A stretch of 64,000 nt of DNA, taken from Agrilactobacillus fermenti. Lineage in GTDB: Bacteria > Bacillota > Bacilli > Lactobacillales > Lactobacillaceae. The translations under genes were made by a program, and so were the position numbers. Where the stretch lies: positions 49,710 through 113,709 of the forward strand of contig NZ_JACGCJ010000003.1 in NCBI RefSeq assembly GCF_021030645.1, in the 5' to 3' direction. A model generated the notes under the pieces. That model was given only the letters and a program-made list of their open reading frames with translations, was not told where the DNA came from and searched no databases. Of the stretch, positions 35,131-46,990 are shown one piece after another. Position 1 is the stretch's first letter. Each line of letters starts with the position of its first letter.

Positions 35131-36492
35131 TTGGCAAAAGCAAAAACACAATATGTTTGTCAAAATTGCGGCTACGTTTCGCCTAGGTATTTAGGCCGCT
35201 GTCCCAACTGCGGCGCCTGGAATCAAATGATTGAAGAAGTTGCAACGACAACCCGGCCTAAAGCGGCTAATCAAGTAACCGGTCAAGTTGCGAAACCAAC
35301 CACATTAGCTCAAGTTGATATTGTGAAGGAGCCTCGCATTAAAACAAACTTAGACGAACTCAATCGCGTTTTAGGTGGTGGTGTCGTTCCGGGCTCTTTG
35401 ATTTTGATTGGTGGGGATCCGGGTATTGGTAAGTCTACCCTGTTACTGCAAGTTTCAGGTCAATTGCAAGATACAGGTGGTCGCGTCTTGTATGTATCTG
35501 GGGAGGAAAGTGCCTCACAGATAAAATTGCGGGCGGATCGGTTACATGTTGGCGGTGACAACCTTTATATTTATCCAGAAACAGATATGAGTAATATTCG
35601 GCAAACATTAGATGAAATCAAGCCGGATTATTTGATTATTGATTCCATTCAAACGATGAACGAACCTAATTTAAGTTCAGTGGTAGGCAGTGTCTCCCAA
35701 ATTCGAGAAATCACTGCTGAATTAATGAAAATTGCCAAGAATAAGCAGATTACAACTTTTATTGTCGGTCATGTTACTAAAGAAGGGGCCATCGCAGGAC
35801 CTAAAATTTTGGAACATATGGTGGATACTGTCCTTTATTTTGAAGGGGACATGCACCACACCTACCGTATTTTGCGTTCTGTTAAGAATCGTTTTGGTTC
35901 CACCAATGAAATCGGTATTTTTGAAATGCAGAGCGATGGGTTGCAAGAAGTGGCTAACCCTTCGGAAATTTTCTTGGAAGAACGTTTGAAAAACGCGACC
36001 GGTTCTGCGGTGGTAGTGTCTATGGAAGGCACACGCCCAATTCTAGTAGAAGTTCAAGCTTTGATCACACCGACGTTGTTCGGCAATGCTAAACGGACAG
36101 CAACCGGGTTGGATTATAATCGCGTCTCATTGATCATGGCTGTTTTAGAAAAACGAGCCAATTTGATGTTGCAAAATCAAGATGCTTATTTGAAAGCTAC
36201 CGGTGGCGTCAAATTAAACGAACCAGCGATCGACTTAGCAATGGCGGTGGCTATTGCTTCTAGTTATAAAGATATGGGTATTTTGCCGACGGATTGTTTT
36301 GTAGGCGAAATTGGTTTGACTGGTGAGGTTCGACGGGTGAACCGTATTGAACAGCGGGTAGCTGAAGCAGCAAAAATGGGTTTTAAGCGCGTATTTATTC
36401 CGAATAATAATTTGGCCCGCTGGGAACCACCAAAAGATATTGACGTAATCGGGATTAGAACTTTATCTGAAGCCTTAAAAGCATTATTCTAA
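35131..36492 (+). CDS. radA: DNA repair protein RadA, 453 aa
   Basis: RecA-like ATPase that helps process recombination intermediates. Domains: zinc finger [18 protein letters not shown] (residues 8-25), ATPase core with Walker [11 protein letters not shown] (about 93-102) and the RadA-specific [11 protein letters not shown], then a Lon-like P domain at the C-terminus. Full length. Start TTG 35131 is about eight bases from AAAGGAAA. It lies between dut and yacL in the conserved order. Confidence 0.95.
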   Translation: MAKAKTQYVCQNCGYVSPRYLGRCPNCGAWNQMIEEVATTTRPKAANQVTGQVAKPTTLAQVDIVKEPRIKTNLDELNRVLGGGVVPGSLILIGGDPGIGKSTLLLQVSGQLQDTGGRVLYVSGEESASQIKLRADRLHVGGDNLYIYPETDMSNIRQTLDEIKPDYLIIDSIQTMNEPNLSSVVGSVSQIREITAELMKIAKNKQITTFIVGHVTKEGAIAGPKILEHMVDTVLYFEGDMHHTYRILRSVKNRFGSTNEIGIFEMQSDGLQEVANPSEIFLEERLKNATGSAVVVSMEGTRPILVEVQALITPTLFGNAKRTATGLDYNRVSLIMAVLEKRANLMLQNQDAYLKATGGVKLNEPAIDLAMAVAIASSYKDMGILPTDCFVGEIGLTGEVRRVNRIEQRVAEAAKMGFKRVFIPNNNLARWEPPKDIDVIGIRTLSEALKALF

Positions 36493-36520
36493 TAGTATAA
36501 ATAGAAAGGGGGCGTCATAG

Positions 36521-37681
36521 ATGAAAAAAACAATTATCAAGATTATCATTGCCGCCATTGGAGCCGCTTTAGGTATCAACTTTTTGCCGATTTTATGGCA
36601 TTTATTCGGCTGGAATAGTGAACTATTAGTGGGGTCTAGCTTAGCAAGTGTGATCAATGCAATTATTGGAGCCATCATTTTCTTCATCATTTCGTTATTT
36701 CTCACTGATTGGATCGTTAAACTGGTTAATAAGGCTGAGGCCTATTTGACCAAACAACAGCCTACTTTTGTACTGTTTGGCGTCTTGTTCATGATCTTAG
36801 GTTTAGTGTTAGCCGCTCTGATCTCAACACCACTTTATCGAACCAATTTGATCGTGGTAAATACGATTTTACCCATTATCTTGTTCATTGGGCTTGGTTA
36901 TTTGGGTTTTCGAGTCGGTACATTGCGCCGTGATGATTGGCGCAAGCTATTTCAATCGCGTCGACGGGATAATAATACCCAAAGTGATGATGGTCAGATA
37001 TTAGCCCGCAAAGCGGATGATAATTTTCGTAAGTATAAGATTTTGGATACTAGTGTGATTATTGATGGCCGTATTCGTGATATTGCCAAAACTGGTTTTA
37101 TTGAAGGCACTCTATTAGTGCCTGAATTTGTAGTCCATGAATTGCAATTGATTTCTGATTCAGCAGACAGTTTGAAACGGGCACGTGGTCGTCGTGGGCT
37201 GGATATCTTAAATGAGATGAAGGCTGCGGATGACATTTCAGTCGAGATGTATGATGGTGATTTTGAAAACTTGACTGAGGTAGACACCAAATTGATCAAA
37301 CTCGCTAAATTACTAGATGGTATTGTGGTGACCAATGATTTTAATTTAAATAAGGTATCTGAATTTCAAAACGTACCCGTGCTCAACATTAATGCGTTAG
37401 CAAACGCGTTAAAACCGGAGATTTTACCTGGCGAGAGTTTACACGTAACCGTTGTTAAAGCAGGGACCGAAAGACAACAAGGCGTCGCGTATCAAGAAGA
37501 TGGCACGATGGTTGTGGTTGAAGATGGCCAATATTATTTAAATCAGCTGATTGAAGTCGTAGTCACCAGTGCGTTACAAACTTCGGCTGGTCGAATGATT
37601 TTTGCGCGACCAGCGCATCAACAACGGGGGATTACCGATAAGGCTAAGAGCCACAAAAAAGATAATTCCAAAAAGAATTAG
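36521..37681 (+). CDS. yacL: PIN/TRAM domain membrane protein YacL, 386 aa
   Basis: Four N-terminal membrane helices (to about residue 130), then a PIN-type nuclease domain (about 165-290: ILDTSVIIDGRIRDIAKTG, LVPEFVVHELQ, VVTNDFNLNKV) with the acidic residues expected to bind metal, and a TRAM RNA-binding domain (about 300-365) followed by a basic tail. Predicted membrane-anchored ribonuclease; cellular target not known. ATG follows AAAGGGGG. Conserved position between radA and gltX. Confidence 0.9.
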   Translation: MKKTIIKIIIAAIGAALGINFLPILWHLFGWNSELLVGSSLASVINAIIGAIIFFIISLFLTDWIVKLVNKAEAYLTKQQPTFVLFGVLFMILGLVLAALISTPLYRTNLIVVNTILPIILFIGLGYLGFRVGTLRRDDWRKLFQSRRRDNNTQSDDGQILARKADDNFRKYKILDTSVIIDGRIRDIAKTGFIEGTLLVPEFVVHELQLISDSADSLKRARGRRGLDILNEMKAADDISVEMYDGDFENLTEVDTKLIKLAKLLDGIVVTNDFNLNKVSEFQNVPVLNINALANALKPEILPGESLHVTVVKAGTERQQGVAYQEDGTMVVVEDGQYYLNQLIEVVVTSALQTSAGRMIFARPAHQQRGITDKAKSHKKDNSKKN

Positions 37682-37775
37682 TCTCGCCTATTTGCTAATA
37701 AGTTGATTTGTTTTTTTCTCATGCAGCGGTTAAACTAGTGCATGGATATTTTTGATAATGAAAGAGGTTTTGATT

Positions 37776-39269
37776 TTGACTGACGATACGATTCGCGTTC
37801 GTTACGCACCAAGTCCAACTGGGCATTTACACATTGGTAATGCTCGGACCGCATTATTTAATTATTTATTTGCACGGCACAACAAAGGTAAACTGATTCT
37901 TCGAATCGAAGATACAGACACGAAACGTAATATTGCTGGTGGTGAAAAAAGCCAGATCGATATGCTGCACTGGTTGGGGATTGATTGGGATGAAGGACCA
38001 GATGTTGGCGGTGATTATGGACCTTATCGTCAGTCTGAACGTAAAGATATTTATTTACCGATCATTCAAAAATTAATTGATGCCGGCTATGCCTATGAGT
38101 CTTATAAGACTGAAGATGAGCTGGAAAAAGAACGAGAAGCGCAAAAAGCTCGTGGCGAAATGCCTCATTATGTTTATGAATATGCGGATATGAGTGAAAC
38201 TGAAAAAGCACAAGCCATTGCAGCTGCTAAAGCTAAGGGTTTGACGCCGGTCATTCGGTTTAGGGTACCGACAGATAAAAGTTACCAATGGAACGACATC
38301 GTTAAAGGTAAAATCAATATTGAGGGTAAGACCATTGGCGGTGATTTTGTCATTCAAAAGCGCGATGGCATGCCAACTTATAATTTTGCGGTTGTCGTGG
38401 ACGATCATATGATGAAAATCACGCACGTTTTACGTGGTGATGATCATATTGCCAATACACCAAAACAGTTAATGATTTATGAAGCTTTAGGTTGGGAACC
38501 ACCAAAGTTTGGCCATATGACTTTGATTATCAATTCAGCAACCGGTAAAAAATTAAGCAAACGCGATGAGAGTGTGCTTCAATTTATTGAGCAATATCGG
38601 GAATTGGGCTACTTACCAGATGCGATGTTTAACTTCATTACCTTATTAGGCTGGTCACCAGTAGGGGAAGATGAAATTTTTACCCGCAAACAATTTATCA
38701 AACAATTTGATCCTAAACGTCTAAGCAAATCACCCGCAGCATTTGATCAGAAAAAACTGGAATGGATCAATAACCAATATGTCAAGAAAGCTAATCCAAG
38801 CTTGTTGACTGATTTATCTTTGGATAATTTAATTGAAGCAGGGCGTATTGATAAAAAGCCAGACGTCAAAATGATTGAATGGGTTCGACAATTAGTCGCT
38901 TTATTTGCAGATCAAATGAGTTATACACAACAAATCGTGCCATTGTCGGATATCTTTTTCATTGAGCCACCGGAGCTAGATCAAGATGCCATTGATGAAT
39001 TAAAGAACGATACTGCACCGACAGTTCTGAATGAATTTAAGCAACGCATCGCAGCATTAGACATTTTCAGTGCGAATCGCATTCAAAATGTCATTTATGA
39101 TATTCAGCATGAAACTGGCATTCGCGGCCGTAAGCTTTACATGCCGATTCGGATCGCCACAACTCGGGAGATGCATGGCCCACAATTGGCTGAGTCCATT
39201 GAATTATTAGGCATCGACAAAGTCATGCATCACTTGAATCAAACATTAGAACAAATGTCTAAATGGTAA
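37776..39269 (+). CDS. gltX: Glutamyl-tRNA synthetase, 497 aa
   Basis: Charges tRNA-Glu (and probably mischarges tRNA-Gln for amidation, as is usual in lactobacilli). Class I synthetase: HIGN-type motif in [18 protein letters not shown] (residues 11-28), KMSKS-like KKLSKRDES (about 258), and a helical anticodon-binding C-terminal half. Start TTG 37776 is spaced from AGAGGT and gives the family's usual N-terminus; upstream ATG 37758 lies before that site. Confidence 0.95.
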   Translation: MTDDTIRVRYAPSPTGHLHIGNARTALFNYLFARHNKGKLILRIEDTDTKRNIAGGEKSQIDMLHWLGIDWDEGPDVGGDYGPYRQSERKDIYLPIIQKLIDAGYAYESYKTEDELEKEREAQKARGEMPHYVYEYADMSETEKAQAIAAAKAKGLTPVIRFRVPTDKSYQWNDIVKGKINIEGKTIGGDFVIQKRDGMPTYNFAVVVDDHMMKITHVLRGDDHIANTPKQLMIYEALGWEPPKFGHMTLIINSATGKKLSKRDESVLQFIEQYRELGYLPDAMFNFITLLGWSPVGEDEIFTRKQFIKQFDPKRLSKSPAAFDQKKLEWINNQYVKKANPSLLTDLSLDNLIEAGRIDKKPDVKMIEWVRQLVALFADQMSYTQQIVPLSDIFFIEPPELDQDAIDELKNDTAPTVLNEFKQRIAALDIFSANRIQNVIYDIQHETGIRGRKLYMPIRIATTREMHGPQLAESIELLGIDKVMHHLNQTLEQMSKW

Positions 39270-39310
39270 TCTATAACTAGGTAACTGCAGGTTATCATGG
39301 GATATGCGGT

Positions 39311-39349
39311 GAGGCCGGGGACAAAACTAAGGTTTTGTTTCCGGCCTCC
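39311..39349 (+). terminator. Terminator-like ACAAAAC hairpin after gltX
   Basis: GAGGCCGG / CCGGCCTC (39311-39318 with 39341-39348) around the core ACAAAAC / GTTTTGT. No long T run; no T-box structure was seen in 39350-39498 before cysS. Confidence 0.65.
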
Positions 39350-39498
39350 CGTCGTTAATGAAAAGACCTATTTTCAAAAGCTAAGTCGTATCGCAATTGA
39401 GATATTGGCTCTATGCACAGAAACGAATATTTTGCGCTCCTTTCTGGAATTAAGTAGAATTAGTCTATAAGGATAATAAAGTCATTAGGAGGATGCTT

Positions 39499-40901
<1,403 letters not shown>

Positions 40902-40905
<4 letters not shown>

Positions 40906-41300
40906 AACCAGAATTATTGAATGGTATCGATCTAGCCTATTTAGGAGATGCCGTTTATGAAGTCTTTGTTCGAGAGCATTTACTGAACAAAGGTATTACT
41001 AAACCAGCACTATTACAAAGACATTCCAAAGAATTCGTCTCCGCTAAGGCGCAGGCTGCTTTAATTCATTTAATGACAGCAGCCAACTTCTTAACTGAAT
41101 CGGAGACGGCCATGTATAAACGTGGGCGTAATGCCAAAAGCTATACAAAAGCAAAAAATACGGATACGACAACTTATCGAATTTCAACGGGATTTGAATC
41201 TGTTTTTGGCTATTTAAAATTAAATCAAGAGCAGCAACGAATTGCCGAAATCGCACACTGGTGTATTGATCAAGTGGAAGCGGGGAAAACACGTGAGTAA
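40902..41300 (+). CDS. mrnC: Mini-ribonuclease III, 132 aa
   Basis: Dimeric endoribonuclease that matures 23S rRNA; an RNase III catalytic domain without the dsRNA-binding domain. The signature [17 protein letters not shown] (residues 8-24) carries the catalytic Asp, and the RGRNAKS block follows. ATG 40902 is eight bases from GAGGTGG and overlaps the cysS stop; overlaps rlmB by eight bases downstream, indicating coupled translation. Confidence 0.92.
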
Positions 41301-42096
41301 ACACCCAAATAAACAAGCAGCAAAGCCCGCCGTAGAGCCACAGCCAGATATAGAATTTATTTATGGCCGTCATGCGGTCTTAAGTGTTTTGAAAAGTGAG
41401 GCTGTCCAGCGAGTCAACAAGATTTTCATGCTGGATACGATTCAGCCTAAGTTTGCCAATGAAATTCAGGCACTTGCTAAAGATAAACGATTGATTTTAC
41501 AGAAAGTACCCAAAGCTAAGTTAGAACAATTAACCAAAGAAAATCACCAAGGTATTGTTGTTTCGATGGCACCAATACCTTATGCGACCTTGGAAGATTT
41601 ATTCGCCCGAGCAGCGGCAAAACAAGAAGATCCTTTATTTGTGATTTTGGATAATTTGGAAGATCCTCATAATTTAGGCTCAATCTTGCGAACTTGTGAT
41701 GCGATGGGCGTTCATGGCGTGATCATTCCTAAGCGGCGTTCGGCTAGTTTGACGGACATCGTTGCTAAAACTTCAACTGGTGCTGTCAATTATGTGCCGG
41801 TGGCGCGAGTTACTAATTTGGCACAAACGATTCAGAAGTTAAAAGATCAGGGTGTTTGGATATTTGGCACCGCGATGACTGGCGCCGATTATCGGACCTG
41901 GAATGCGAAGGGTGCCACAGCTTTAGTGATCGGTAATGAAGGTAAGGGGATTTCACCTAATGTGGCAAAGCAAATGGACGCAACCCTCAGTATCCCGATG
42001 CAAGGGCATGTCCAAAGCTTGAACGCCAGCGTTGCTGCAGGAGTTTTATTATATCAAGCCTATAATTCACGCCATCCCCTCGAGGTAAAATCATGA
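41293..42096 (+). CDS. rlmB: 23S rRNA (guanosine-2'-O-)-methyltransferase RlmB-type, 267 aa
   Basis: SpoU/TrmH-family knotted methyltransferase using S-adenosylmethionine. N-terminal substrate domain ([12 protein letters not shown]), then motif 1 [19 protein letters not shown], motif 2 [10 protein letters not shown] and motif 3 [21 protein letters not shown] shortened here to its core (QSLNASVAA). GTG 41293 is six bases from GGGGA. Overlaps mrnC and the next gene (ATGA), part of one tight operon. Confidence 0.9.
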   Translation: MSKHPNKQAAKPAVEPQPDIEFIYGRHAVLSVLKSEAVQRVNKIFMLDTIQPKFANEIQALAKDKRLILQKVPKAKLEQLTKENHQGIVVSMAPIPYATLEDLFARAAAKQEDPLFVILDNLEDPHNLGSILRTCDAMGVHGVIIPKRRSASLTDIVAKTSTGAVNYVPVARVTNLAQTIQKLKDQGVWIFGTAMTGADYRTWNAKGATALVIGNEGKGISPNVAKQMDATLSIPMQGHVQSLNASVAAGVLLYQAYNSRHPLEVKS

Positions 42097-42614
42097 GACA
42101 CGAGATCCTAATTGTGGATGGCTATAACATGATCGGGAACTGGCCGGAGTTAGCCAAGATGAAAAAAGAAAATCATCTAAAGGATGCTCGGGATAACCTT
42201 TTGGATCAATTATCAGAATATAAAAAATATGAACCGGATATGCGTATTATTTTGGTTTTTGACGCGATGTATGTCCCTGGTATCAAAGAAAATTTCAATC
42301 AATTTAATATTGAAGTTGTTTATACTCAGGAAGATCAAACGGCAGATAGCTACATCGAAGCTTTGGCGGAACAATTAAATCAGCCATTGAATCAAGTTAC
42401 TGTGGCTACTAGTGATCAGGCGGAACAGTGGACGGTATTTTCACGGGGCGCGTTGCGTGTTTCTGCCTATGAGCTTTATCGACAAATGAAACGTACCCGA
42501 CAAGAAATCCAGTCAGATGCGAAACATTATGATGCTGCCAATAAACGTAATCTGCCATGGTCCCGGCATCAACTACTTTTATTAGAAAAAATCAGAGATC
42601 AGCTAGGAAAATAA
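42093..42614 (+). CDS. yacP: NYN-domain ribonuclease YacP (Rae1 type), 173 aa
   Basis: PIN-like NYN nuclease: N-terminal ILIVDGYNMIGNWPEL with metal-binding Asp, later DQTADSYIEALAE and ATSDQAEQWTVFSRGA. In Bacillus the homologue Rae1 cuts mRNA on the ribosome; the same role here is an inference from family. Its ATG overlaps the rlmB stop by four bases. Confidence 0.9.
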   Translation: MRHEILIVDGYNMIGNWPELAKMKKENHLKDARDNLLDQLSEYKKYEPDMRIILVFDAMYVPGIKENFNQFNIEVVYTQEDQTADSYIEALAEQLNQPLNQVTVATSDQAEQWTVFSRGALRVSAYELYRQMKRTRQEIQSDAKHYDAANKRNLPWSRHQLLLLEKIRDQLGK

Positions 42615-42660
42615 AGCAATTTTTAAAATATATTTTATGATAATTTGAACGCTCGTTTGC

Positions 42661-42689
42661 TTTCACGCCGGCGCTAAACGTGATATATT
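42661..42689 (+). promoter_or_regulatory. Putative sigH promoter
   Basis: TTTCAC (42661-42666), 17-base spacer, TATATT (42684-42689), 43 bases before the sigH TTG start. Consensus match only. Confidence 0.45.
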
Positions 42690-42731
42690 AACTTTGCCAA
42701 AGAGCTTGTGTTTGAGAGCAAGGAGCTTATT

Positions 42732-43343
42732 TTGGCAGAAATAAATTATCAAGAAGAGTTAAGGTTAGTTGATCAAGTGCGTGAAAATGGTATTTGGGCT
42801 TCAGAGGCTTTAGAAAATTTACTTGAAAAATATAAACCACTGATTTTTGCAGTCATGGGTCGATATCATCTACATTTGTATGAGACAGATGATTGGTTAC
42901 AAGACGCACGCTTAGAATGTTACCTGACTTGCCTAAAGTTTGATCCTAACTCTGGTTCGCGTTTTGGCAGCTTCTTTAAGTTGAGATTTGAAAATGCCGT
43001 GCACTCACGGATCCGACGGCAATTGGCTAAGAAACGCTTAGCTGACCATCAAGCAAGTTCTTTTGAAGTATTGATGGAAAAACCAAATGTTCCTTATATT
43101 GCCAGCTTGCAAGAATCTACGGTACGTTTGGAAATACCTTTGACGGATTATCGAACCTTTGCTAAACGCTTGTCGCAGGTTGAACTACAGGCACTGTTGG
43201 TTATTTTGGGCCGCAAGACACTCACAGATATTGAAAGATCTTTGCATTTTAGCCGTGAAACGGTCAAGAATGCTCAGCAACGGGTGCGTAAGAAGTTTCG
43301 TCAGTATTTGCGAGAGGAATATGGTCATAATGAACAATTATGA
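42732..43343 (+). CDS. sigH: Sigma-70 family factor, SigH/ComX type, 203 aa
   Basis: Alternative sigma factor; in lactobacilli the SigH/ComX-like factor drives late competence genes. Region 2 around residues 30-110 (LLEKYKPLIFAVMGRY, DWLQDARLECYLTCLKFDP), and region 4 helix-turn-helix near the end (TLTDIERSLHFSRETVKNAQQR). TTG 42732 is six bases from AAGGAG and the frame's earlier TTG at 42708 is not needed. Conserved position between yacP and rpmG-secE-nusG. Confidence 0.85.
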   Translation: MAEINYQEELRLVDQVRENGIWASEALENLLEKYKPLIFAVMGRYHLHLYETDDWLQDARLECYLTCLKFDPNSGSRFGSFFKLRFENAVHSRIRRQLAKKRLADHQASSFEVLMEKPNVPYIASLQESTVRLEIPLTDYRTFAKRLSQVELQALLVILGRKTLTDIERSLHFSRETVKNAQQRVRKKFRQYLREEYGHNEQL

Positions 43344-43416
43344 GTTGACTTATTTCTATCTGGCGTGCTAAGGTTATTTGTGTGTTTTAACTTCCGTTAT
43401 TAATTTGGAGGCTTAG

Positions 43417-43566
43417 ATGGCTGTTAAAAAAGCTGCCTTAGCTTGTACCGTTTGTGGGTCACGTAACTATACAATTACCGTGAAACCTGAACGTAATGCA
43501 AGACTAGAGGTCAAGAAGTTTTGTCGTCATTGTGGTAAATATACGCTCCATAAGGAGACGCGCTAA
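43417..43566 (+). CDS. rpmG: 50S ribosomal protein L33, 49 aa
   Basis: Short gene with GGAG before ATG. The protein shows the zinc-ribbon form, CTVCGS and CRHCGK (Cys 10, 13, 36, 39), and basic residues throughout, ending LHKETR. It sits directly before secE in the usual order. A second, zinc-free L33 may exist elsewhere. Confidence 0.95.
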   Translation: MAVKKAALACTVCGSRNYTITVKPERNARLEVKKFCRHCGKYTLHKETR

Positions 43567-43585
43567 GTAGCAGGGGTAGTTATAA

Positions 43586-43762
43586 ATGAGTAAATTTATC
43601 AAAAGCGTTATCGCTGAAATGAAATTGACCACCTGGCCCACTGCAAAGGAAAATCGGCATGATACTGGGACTGTTTTGGTGACTTCCATATTATTTGCCC
43701 TTTTCTTTGCCGGGGTTGATTGGGTTCTATTAAAATTATTACAGATGTTTATTTTGAAATAA
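43586..43762 (+). CDS. secE: Preprotein translocase subunit SecE, 58 aa
   Basis: Single-helix subunit of the SecYEG channel. Signature MKLTTWPTAKE (residues 12-22) followed by one transmembrane helix (about 32-55). Typical Gram-positive length. Twenty bases after rpmG; a bulged hairpin with T run (about 43802-43827) follows it before nusG. Confidence 0.95.
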   Translation: MSKFIKSVIAEMKLTTWPTAKENRHDTGTVLVTSILFALFFAGVDWVLLKLLQMFILK

Positions 43763-43785
43763 TTAGGTATTTGTCATTAATTTTG

Positions 43786-43827
43786 GTATAATTTTGTTGA
43801 GAAAAACTTCCGTTGTGGAGTTTTTTT
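43786..43827 (+). promoter_or_regulatory. nusG promoter element and hairpin in the secE-nusG gap
   Basis: TATAAT at 43786-43791 preceded by TGG (extended -10), then a short hairpin AACTTCC / GGAGTT with seven T at about 43802-43827. This may end secE transcripts or attenuate the downstream gene. Confidence 0.45.
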
Positions 43828-43861
43828 ATTTTGCAGTTAAATTTCAAAAGGAGTTTATAAA

Positions 43862-44407
43862 ATGGTTGAATCAGCTGAGAAACAATGGTACGTCCTACAC
43901 ACGTATTCTGGATATGAAAATAAAGTTAAAGCTAATTTGGAGTCTCGGGCCCATACGATGGGTATGGAAGACTATATTTTCCGGGTTGTGGTTCCAGAAG
44001 AAGAAGAACACGAAATTAAAAATGGCAAAGATAAAGAAATTATGAAAAAGACTTTTCCCGGTTACGTCTTGGTCGAAATGGTCATGACGGATCAATCTTG
44101 GTTCGTTGTTCGTAATACGCCAGGCGTGACTGGCTTTGTGGGCAGTCACGGTGCTGGGAGTAAACCGGCACCACTTTTAGATGATGAAATTCAAAGTATT
44201 TTGCATCAATTAGGGATGAGCAAGCGTCATTCAGATGTCGACTTTGAAGTTGGTGAATCTGTTAAAATTTCTGATGGTGCTTTTAGTGGTATGGTCGGCG
44301 AGATCACGGAAGTTGATAAAGAGAAATTTAAGTTAAAAGTTAATATTGAAATGTTTGGCCGTGAAACTAGTGCCGAACTTGACTATGAACAAGTCGATAA
44401 AATCTAA
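43862..44407 (+). CDS. nusG: Transcription elongation/antitermination factor NusG, 181 aa
   Basis: Binds RNA polymerase and affects pausing and termination. NGN domain from KQWYVLHTYSGYENKV (residues 6-21) and a C-terminal KOW domain (about 125-181: VKISDGAFSGMVGEITEVD). AAAAGGAG precedes ATG. In most relatives rplK follows directly; here two unrelated genes intervene. Confidence 0.95.
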   Translation: MVESAEKQWYVLHTYSGYENKVKANLESRAHTMGMEDYIFRVVVPEEEEHEIKNGKDKEIMKKTFPGYVLVEMVMTDQSWFVVRNTPGVTGFVGSHGAGSKPAPLLDDEIQSILHQLGMSKRHSDVDFEVGESVKISDGAFSGMVGEITEVDKEKFKLKVNIEMFGRETSAELDYEQVDKI

Positions 44408-44429
44408 TTAATCGTATGAGGCGATGTCA

Positions 44430-45317
44430 TTGCGAGAGGTTTTGATCGTAGGGCTACTTTTACTTGTGATTGCCGTGTTTATATTTTTATGGGATCGTTG
44501 GCGCTTAAACGTGTTTATTGGCGTTCCTATAACAGCACGGGAACATTTTTCATATCAGCATCGCCCCACGCTTTTTATACATGGGTATCATGGTAATCGA
44601 TATTCTTTTGGTCATCTTTTGCACCGCTTGTGGCAAGCAAATATTGCTGAAACAGTCGCACGAGTGAAAATCTATCAAGATGGGTCATACACTGTTGTTG
44701 GTTCGTTAGGAGATATAGCACAAGCACAAAATCCTTGTATTCAAGTTCTTTTCCAGCAAGCAACGGCTTCAGTACTGCAGCAGAGTGACTGGCTGCAGCA
44801 TTTGACGCATGATTTATTTAAAAAAGGGGTTGCTTCTGTTAACTTAGTTGGCCATTCTATGGGGGCCGTCACAGCGGCCGTTTATTGTGCCCGTTATGCG
44901 GATCAGCCTGATTTACCCAAGGTTAAGCGCGTTGTAACGATCGCCGGACCTTTCAATGATTTTGAACTCGGTAAGGATACTAAGAAGATCTTTAGTTATC
45001 CACTGACTAAAAAAGGGCCAGAAAAGGTCACGCCAATTTATGTTTATCTAAGGACGCATTTACAGAAGTTACAAGAGCCAATTCATTTTTTGAATATTGT
45101 GGGTAATATTTTGCCAACCACGCATGTACAGCACGATGGCAGTGTTTCAGCTGATAGTGGGTTAGCATTGGGGTTCATTTTGGCGCCGACACAGCATCTC
45201 TATAAACAGGCAGTGATTCGCGGCGCCAATGCAGCGCATAGCTTACTGCACGAAAATAGCTTGGTAGATTTGAATATTATTGATTTTTTATGGCTGACAC
45301 CATTAAAAGAAGCGTAA
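44430..45317 (+). CDS. Alpha/beta hydrolase, DUF915 type, 295 aa
   Basis: N-terminal hydrophobic helix (about residues 3-20) that may anchor or export it, then an alpha/beta hydrolase domain: LFIHGYHGNRYSF oxyanion block, nucleophile Ser in VGHSMGAVTA (about 139), Asp and His expected in HDGSVSADSG and NAAHSLLHE. DUF915 proteins are taken to be lipase/esterase-like; substrate unknown. I take TTG 44430, eight bases from GAGG; ATG 44424 is only two bases away from it and is the alternative. Confidence 0.8.
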   Translation: MREVLIVGLLLLVIAVFIFLWDRWRLNVFIGVPITAREHFSYQHRPTLFIHGYHGNRYSFGHLLHRLWQANIAETVARVKIYQDGSYTVVGSLGDIAQAQNPCIQVLFQQATASVLQQSDWLQHLTHDLFKKGVASVNLVGHSMGAVTAAVYCARYADQPDLPKVKRVVTIAGPFNDFELGKDTKKIFSYPLTKKGPEKVTPIYVYLRTHLQKLQEPIHFLNIVGNILPTTHVQHDGSVSADSGLALGFILAPTQHLYKQAVIRGANAAHSLLHENSLVDLNIIDFLWLTPLKEA

Positions 45318-45332
45318 CCATGCTGGTTAGGT

Positions 45333-45428
45333 AAACAAATAGAGGGTGAAGACAAAACTAACATTTTGTTTTCGCCCTCTATTTGTTTGCGAATAATTTT
45401 AGTTTAAACGTGTGCCAAAAGGCAACAC
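45333..45428 (-). repeat. Composite intergenic repeat, short copy 3
   Basis: Hairpin with perfect 14-base arms AAACAAATAGAGGG / CCCTCTATTTGTTT (45333-45346 with 45375-45388) and the ACAAAAC / GTTTTGT core, then the box GTGTGCCAAAAGGCAACACC (45409-45428). Orientation runs from the amidase 3' end: box, then hairpin. Bidirectional terminator between convergent genes. Confidence 0.82.
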
Positions 45429-45472
45429 CTTTGATCTCACTGTCTGCTTTTTACGCGGATCAAATGACAAGA

Positions 45473-46945
45473 TTAAAGGGACATATTTAGCGGGTGCAAT
45501 AAGTGAAATTGATTTTGACTTTCGAATAAGCGGCCAATTTGTAAGAGCTCAATTTCGGCGCCTTTACGAGCCATAAATTGAATACCCAAAGGTAAGCTTG
45601 CTTTGTCATCCAAAGCGGTGGGTAAACTGATGGCTGGTTGTCCAGTAAGATTCGCAAGTTGGGTAAATGGCGAATAGACGAGACTCTCATAAAATAGATC
45701 ATAAATCAGATTTTTTTGTTCTTGTGGCGCTAAGTCTTGAACATGGGCGATTTGTGTTTGCAGTAAAGGTGACTGCAGTGGCGTTTTAATTTCAGGTGCT
45801 GGCCAAGCTGTTGTCGGCGTCAGATATAAGTCATAATTGCTCATAAAGTCTGCCATAACTTGGCTAGCTTGATCCCAAAGATTTAAGGCTGAACTATATT
45901 CAGCGGCTGTTGTATGTCGCCCAGCTTGATAAATGGCCCATGAAATTGGCTCAATATCGTTAGCGATAACAGCTCTCTGGTGCTGCTTTTCAAGAGCGGC
46001 GATCATCGCGGCCGTTTCGCCAGCATTCATGGTGAAATAACTGCGCATTAAAGCCTGACCATCAAGCTCTGGTTGAGCCTCAACAACACGAAAACCTTGC
46101 TGCCGTAAAAAGGTGACGGCTTGCATAACAGCAGTCTGGGCAACTGCGCTGACGGGAGTGCCCACCGGTGATTCGGTGGTATACGCAATTGTTTTGATGG
46201 TGTGTGTTGACGTTAGATTTTGAAAAGCCGCTGTTGGAATCAAAGGGGTTTGAAAGGGTGCGGCGGCTTGCAACGTTTGTAAGCCTTGTAATAAAGCCGC
46301 TGTATCAGCGATATTTGTTGTTAAAGCGAAGTTAATGGCAGCCCCTTGCCAACTGCGATATTCTCCTGGACCAACTGGAACGCGGCCGCGGGTGGGTTTT
46401 AGCCCAATCAAGCCTGAAAATGCTGCTGGAATTCGGATGGAGCCGCCGCCATCACTGCCAGTCACTAAGGGAACCATGCCGCTAGCTAAGGCACTAGCTG
46501 CACCGCCAGAAGAGCCACCTGGTGTATGCCCCAATTGCCAGGGATTATGACTGGGACCATAGAGTCGCGGATCTGTGATATTTTTAAAGCCAAATTCAGG
46601 TGTATTTGTTTGGCCCACGATAATGAAGCCCAGTGCTTGCAAGCGACGAACAAAATGATCGGTTTGAGCCGCAATTTGATGGGCTAACAGTTTAGACCCC
46701 ATTGTGTTCGGTGTACCTTTGAGATTTTGACCGAGGCCTTTGAGCAATAAGGGTACGCCGAAAAAAGGCTGTCCCGTATCACTTAAGTGCATGGCTTCTT
46801 GGCGAGCAGCTGCAAACCGGGTATAGGTCACCGCATTTAATTGGGGATTCAATGACTTAATTTTAGCTTCTGTATCAGCTAGCAGTTCGGTTAAGCTAAT
46901 TTTATTTTGGCGGATCAATTGAGCGGTCATTAAAGCAGATAACAT
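45473..46945 (-). CDS. Amidase signature family protein, 490 aa
   Basis: Cytoplasmic amidase of the Ser-Ser-Lys type: catalytic Lys in PLLLKGLGQ (about residue 69), the cis-Ser in GSSGGAASALASG (about 148) and nucleophile Ser in GSDGGGSIRIPAAFSGLIG (about 172). Glutamyl-tRNA amidotransferase subunit A belongs to the same family, but gatC and gatB are not adjacent and the sequence looks like the stand-alone branch. ATG 46945 follows GGAGG. Substrate unknown. Confidence 0.85.
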   Translation of the reverse strand: MLSALMTAQLIRQNKISLTELLADTEAKIKSLNPQLNAVTYTRFAAARQEAMHLSDTGQPFFGVPLLLKGLGQNLKGTPNTMGSKLLAHQIAAQTDHFVRRLQALGFIIVGQTNTPEFGFKNITDPRLYGPSHNPWQLGHTPGGSSGGAASALASGMVPLVTGSDGGGSIRIPAAFSGLIGLKPTRGRVPVGPGEYRSWQGAAINFALTTNIADTAALLQGLQTLQAAAPFQTPLIPTAAFQNLTSTHTIKTIAYTTESPVGTPVSAVAQTAVMQAVTFLRQQGFRVVEAQPELDGQALMRSYFTMNAGETAAMIAALEKQHQRAVIANDIEPISWAIYQAGRHTTAAEYSSALNLWDQASQVMADFMSNYDLYLTPTTAWPAPEIKTPLQSPLLQTQIAHVQDLAPQEQKNLIYDLFYESLVYSPFTQLANLTGQPAISLPTALDDKASLPLGIQFMARKGAEIELLQIGRLFESQNQFHLLHPLNMSL

Positions 46946-46990
46946 TTGATTAGCGCCTCCTTTTATAGGTCTATTTTAACAAAGTTTACC

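Noticed and set aside
39270..39498. T-box leader before cysS
   Set aside because: No T-box sequence (TGGNACC) or antiterminator arrangement could be found.
45473..46945. Glutamyl-tRNA amidotransferase subunit GatA
   Set aside because: No gatC or gatB beside it, and the sequence outside the amidase signature resembles stand-alone amidases.
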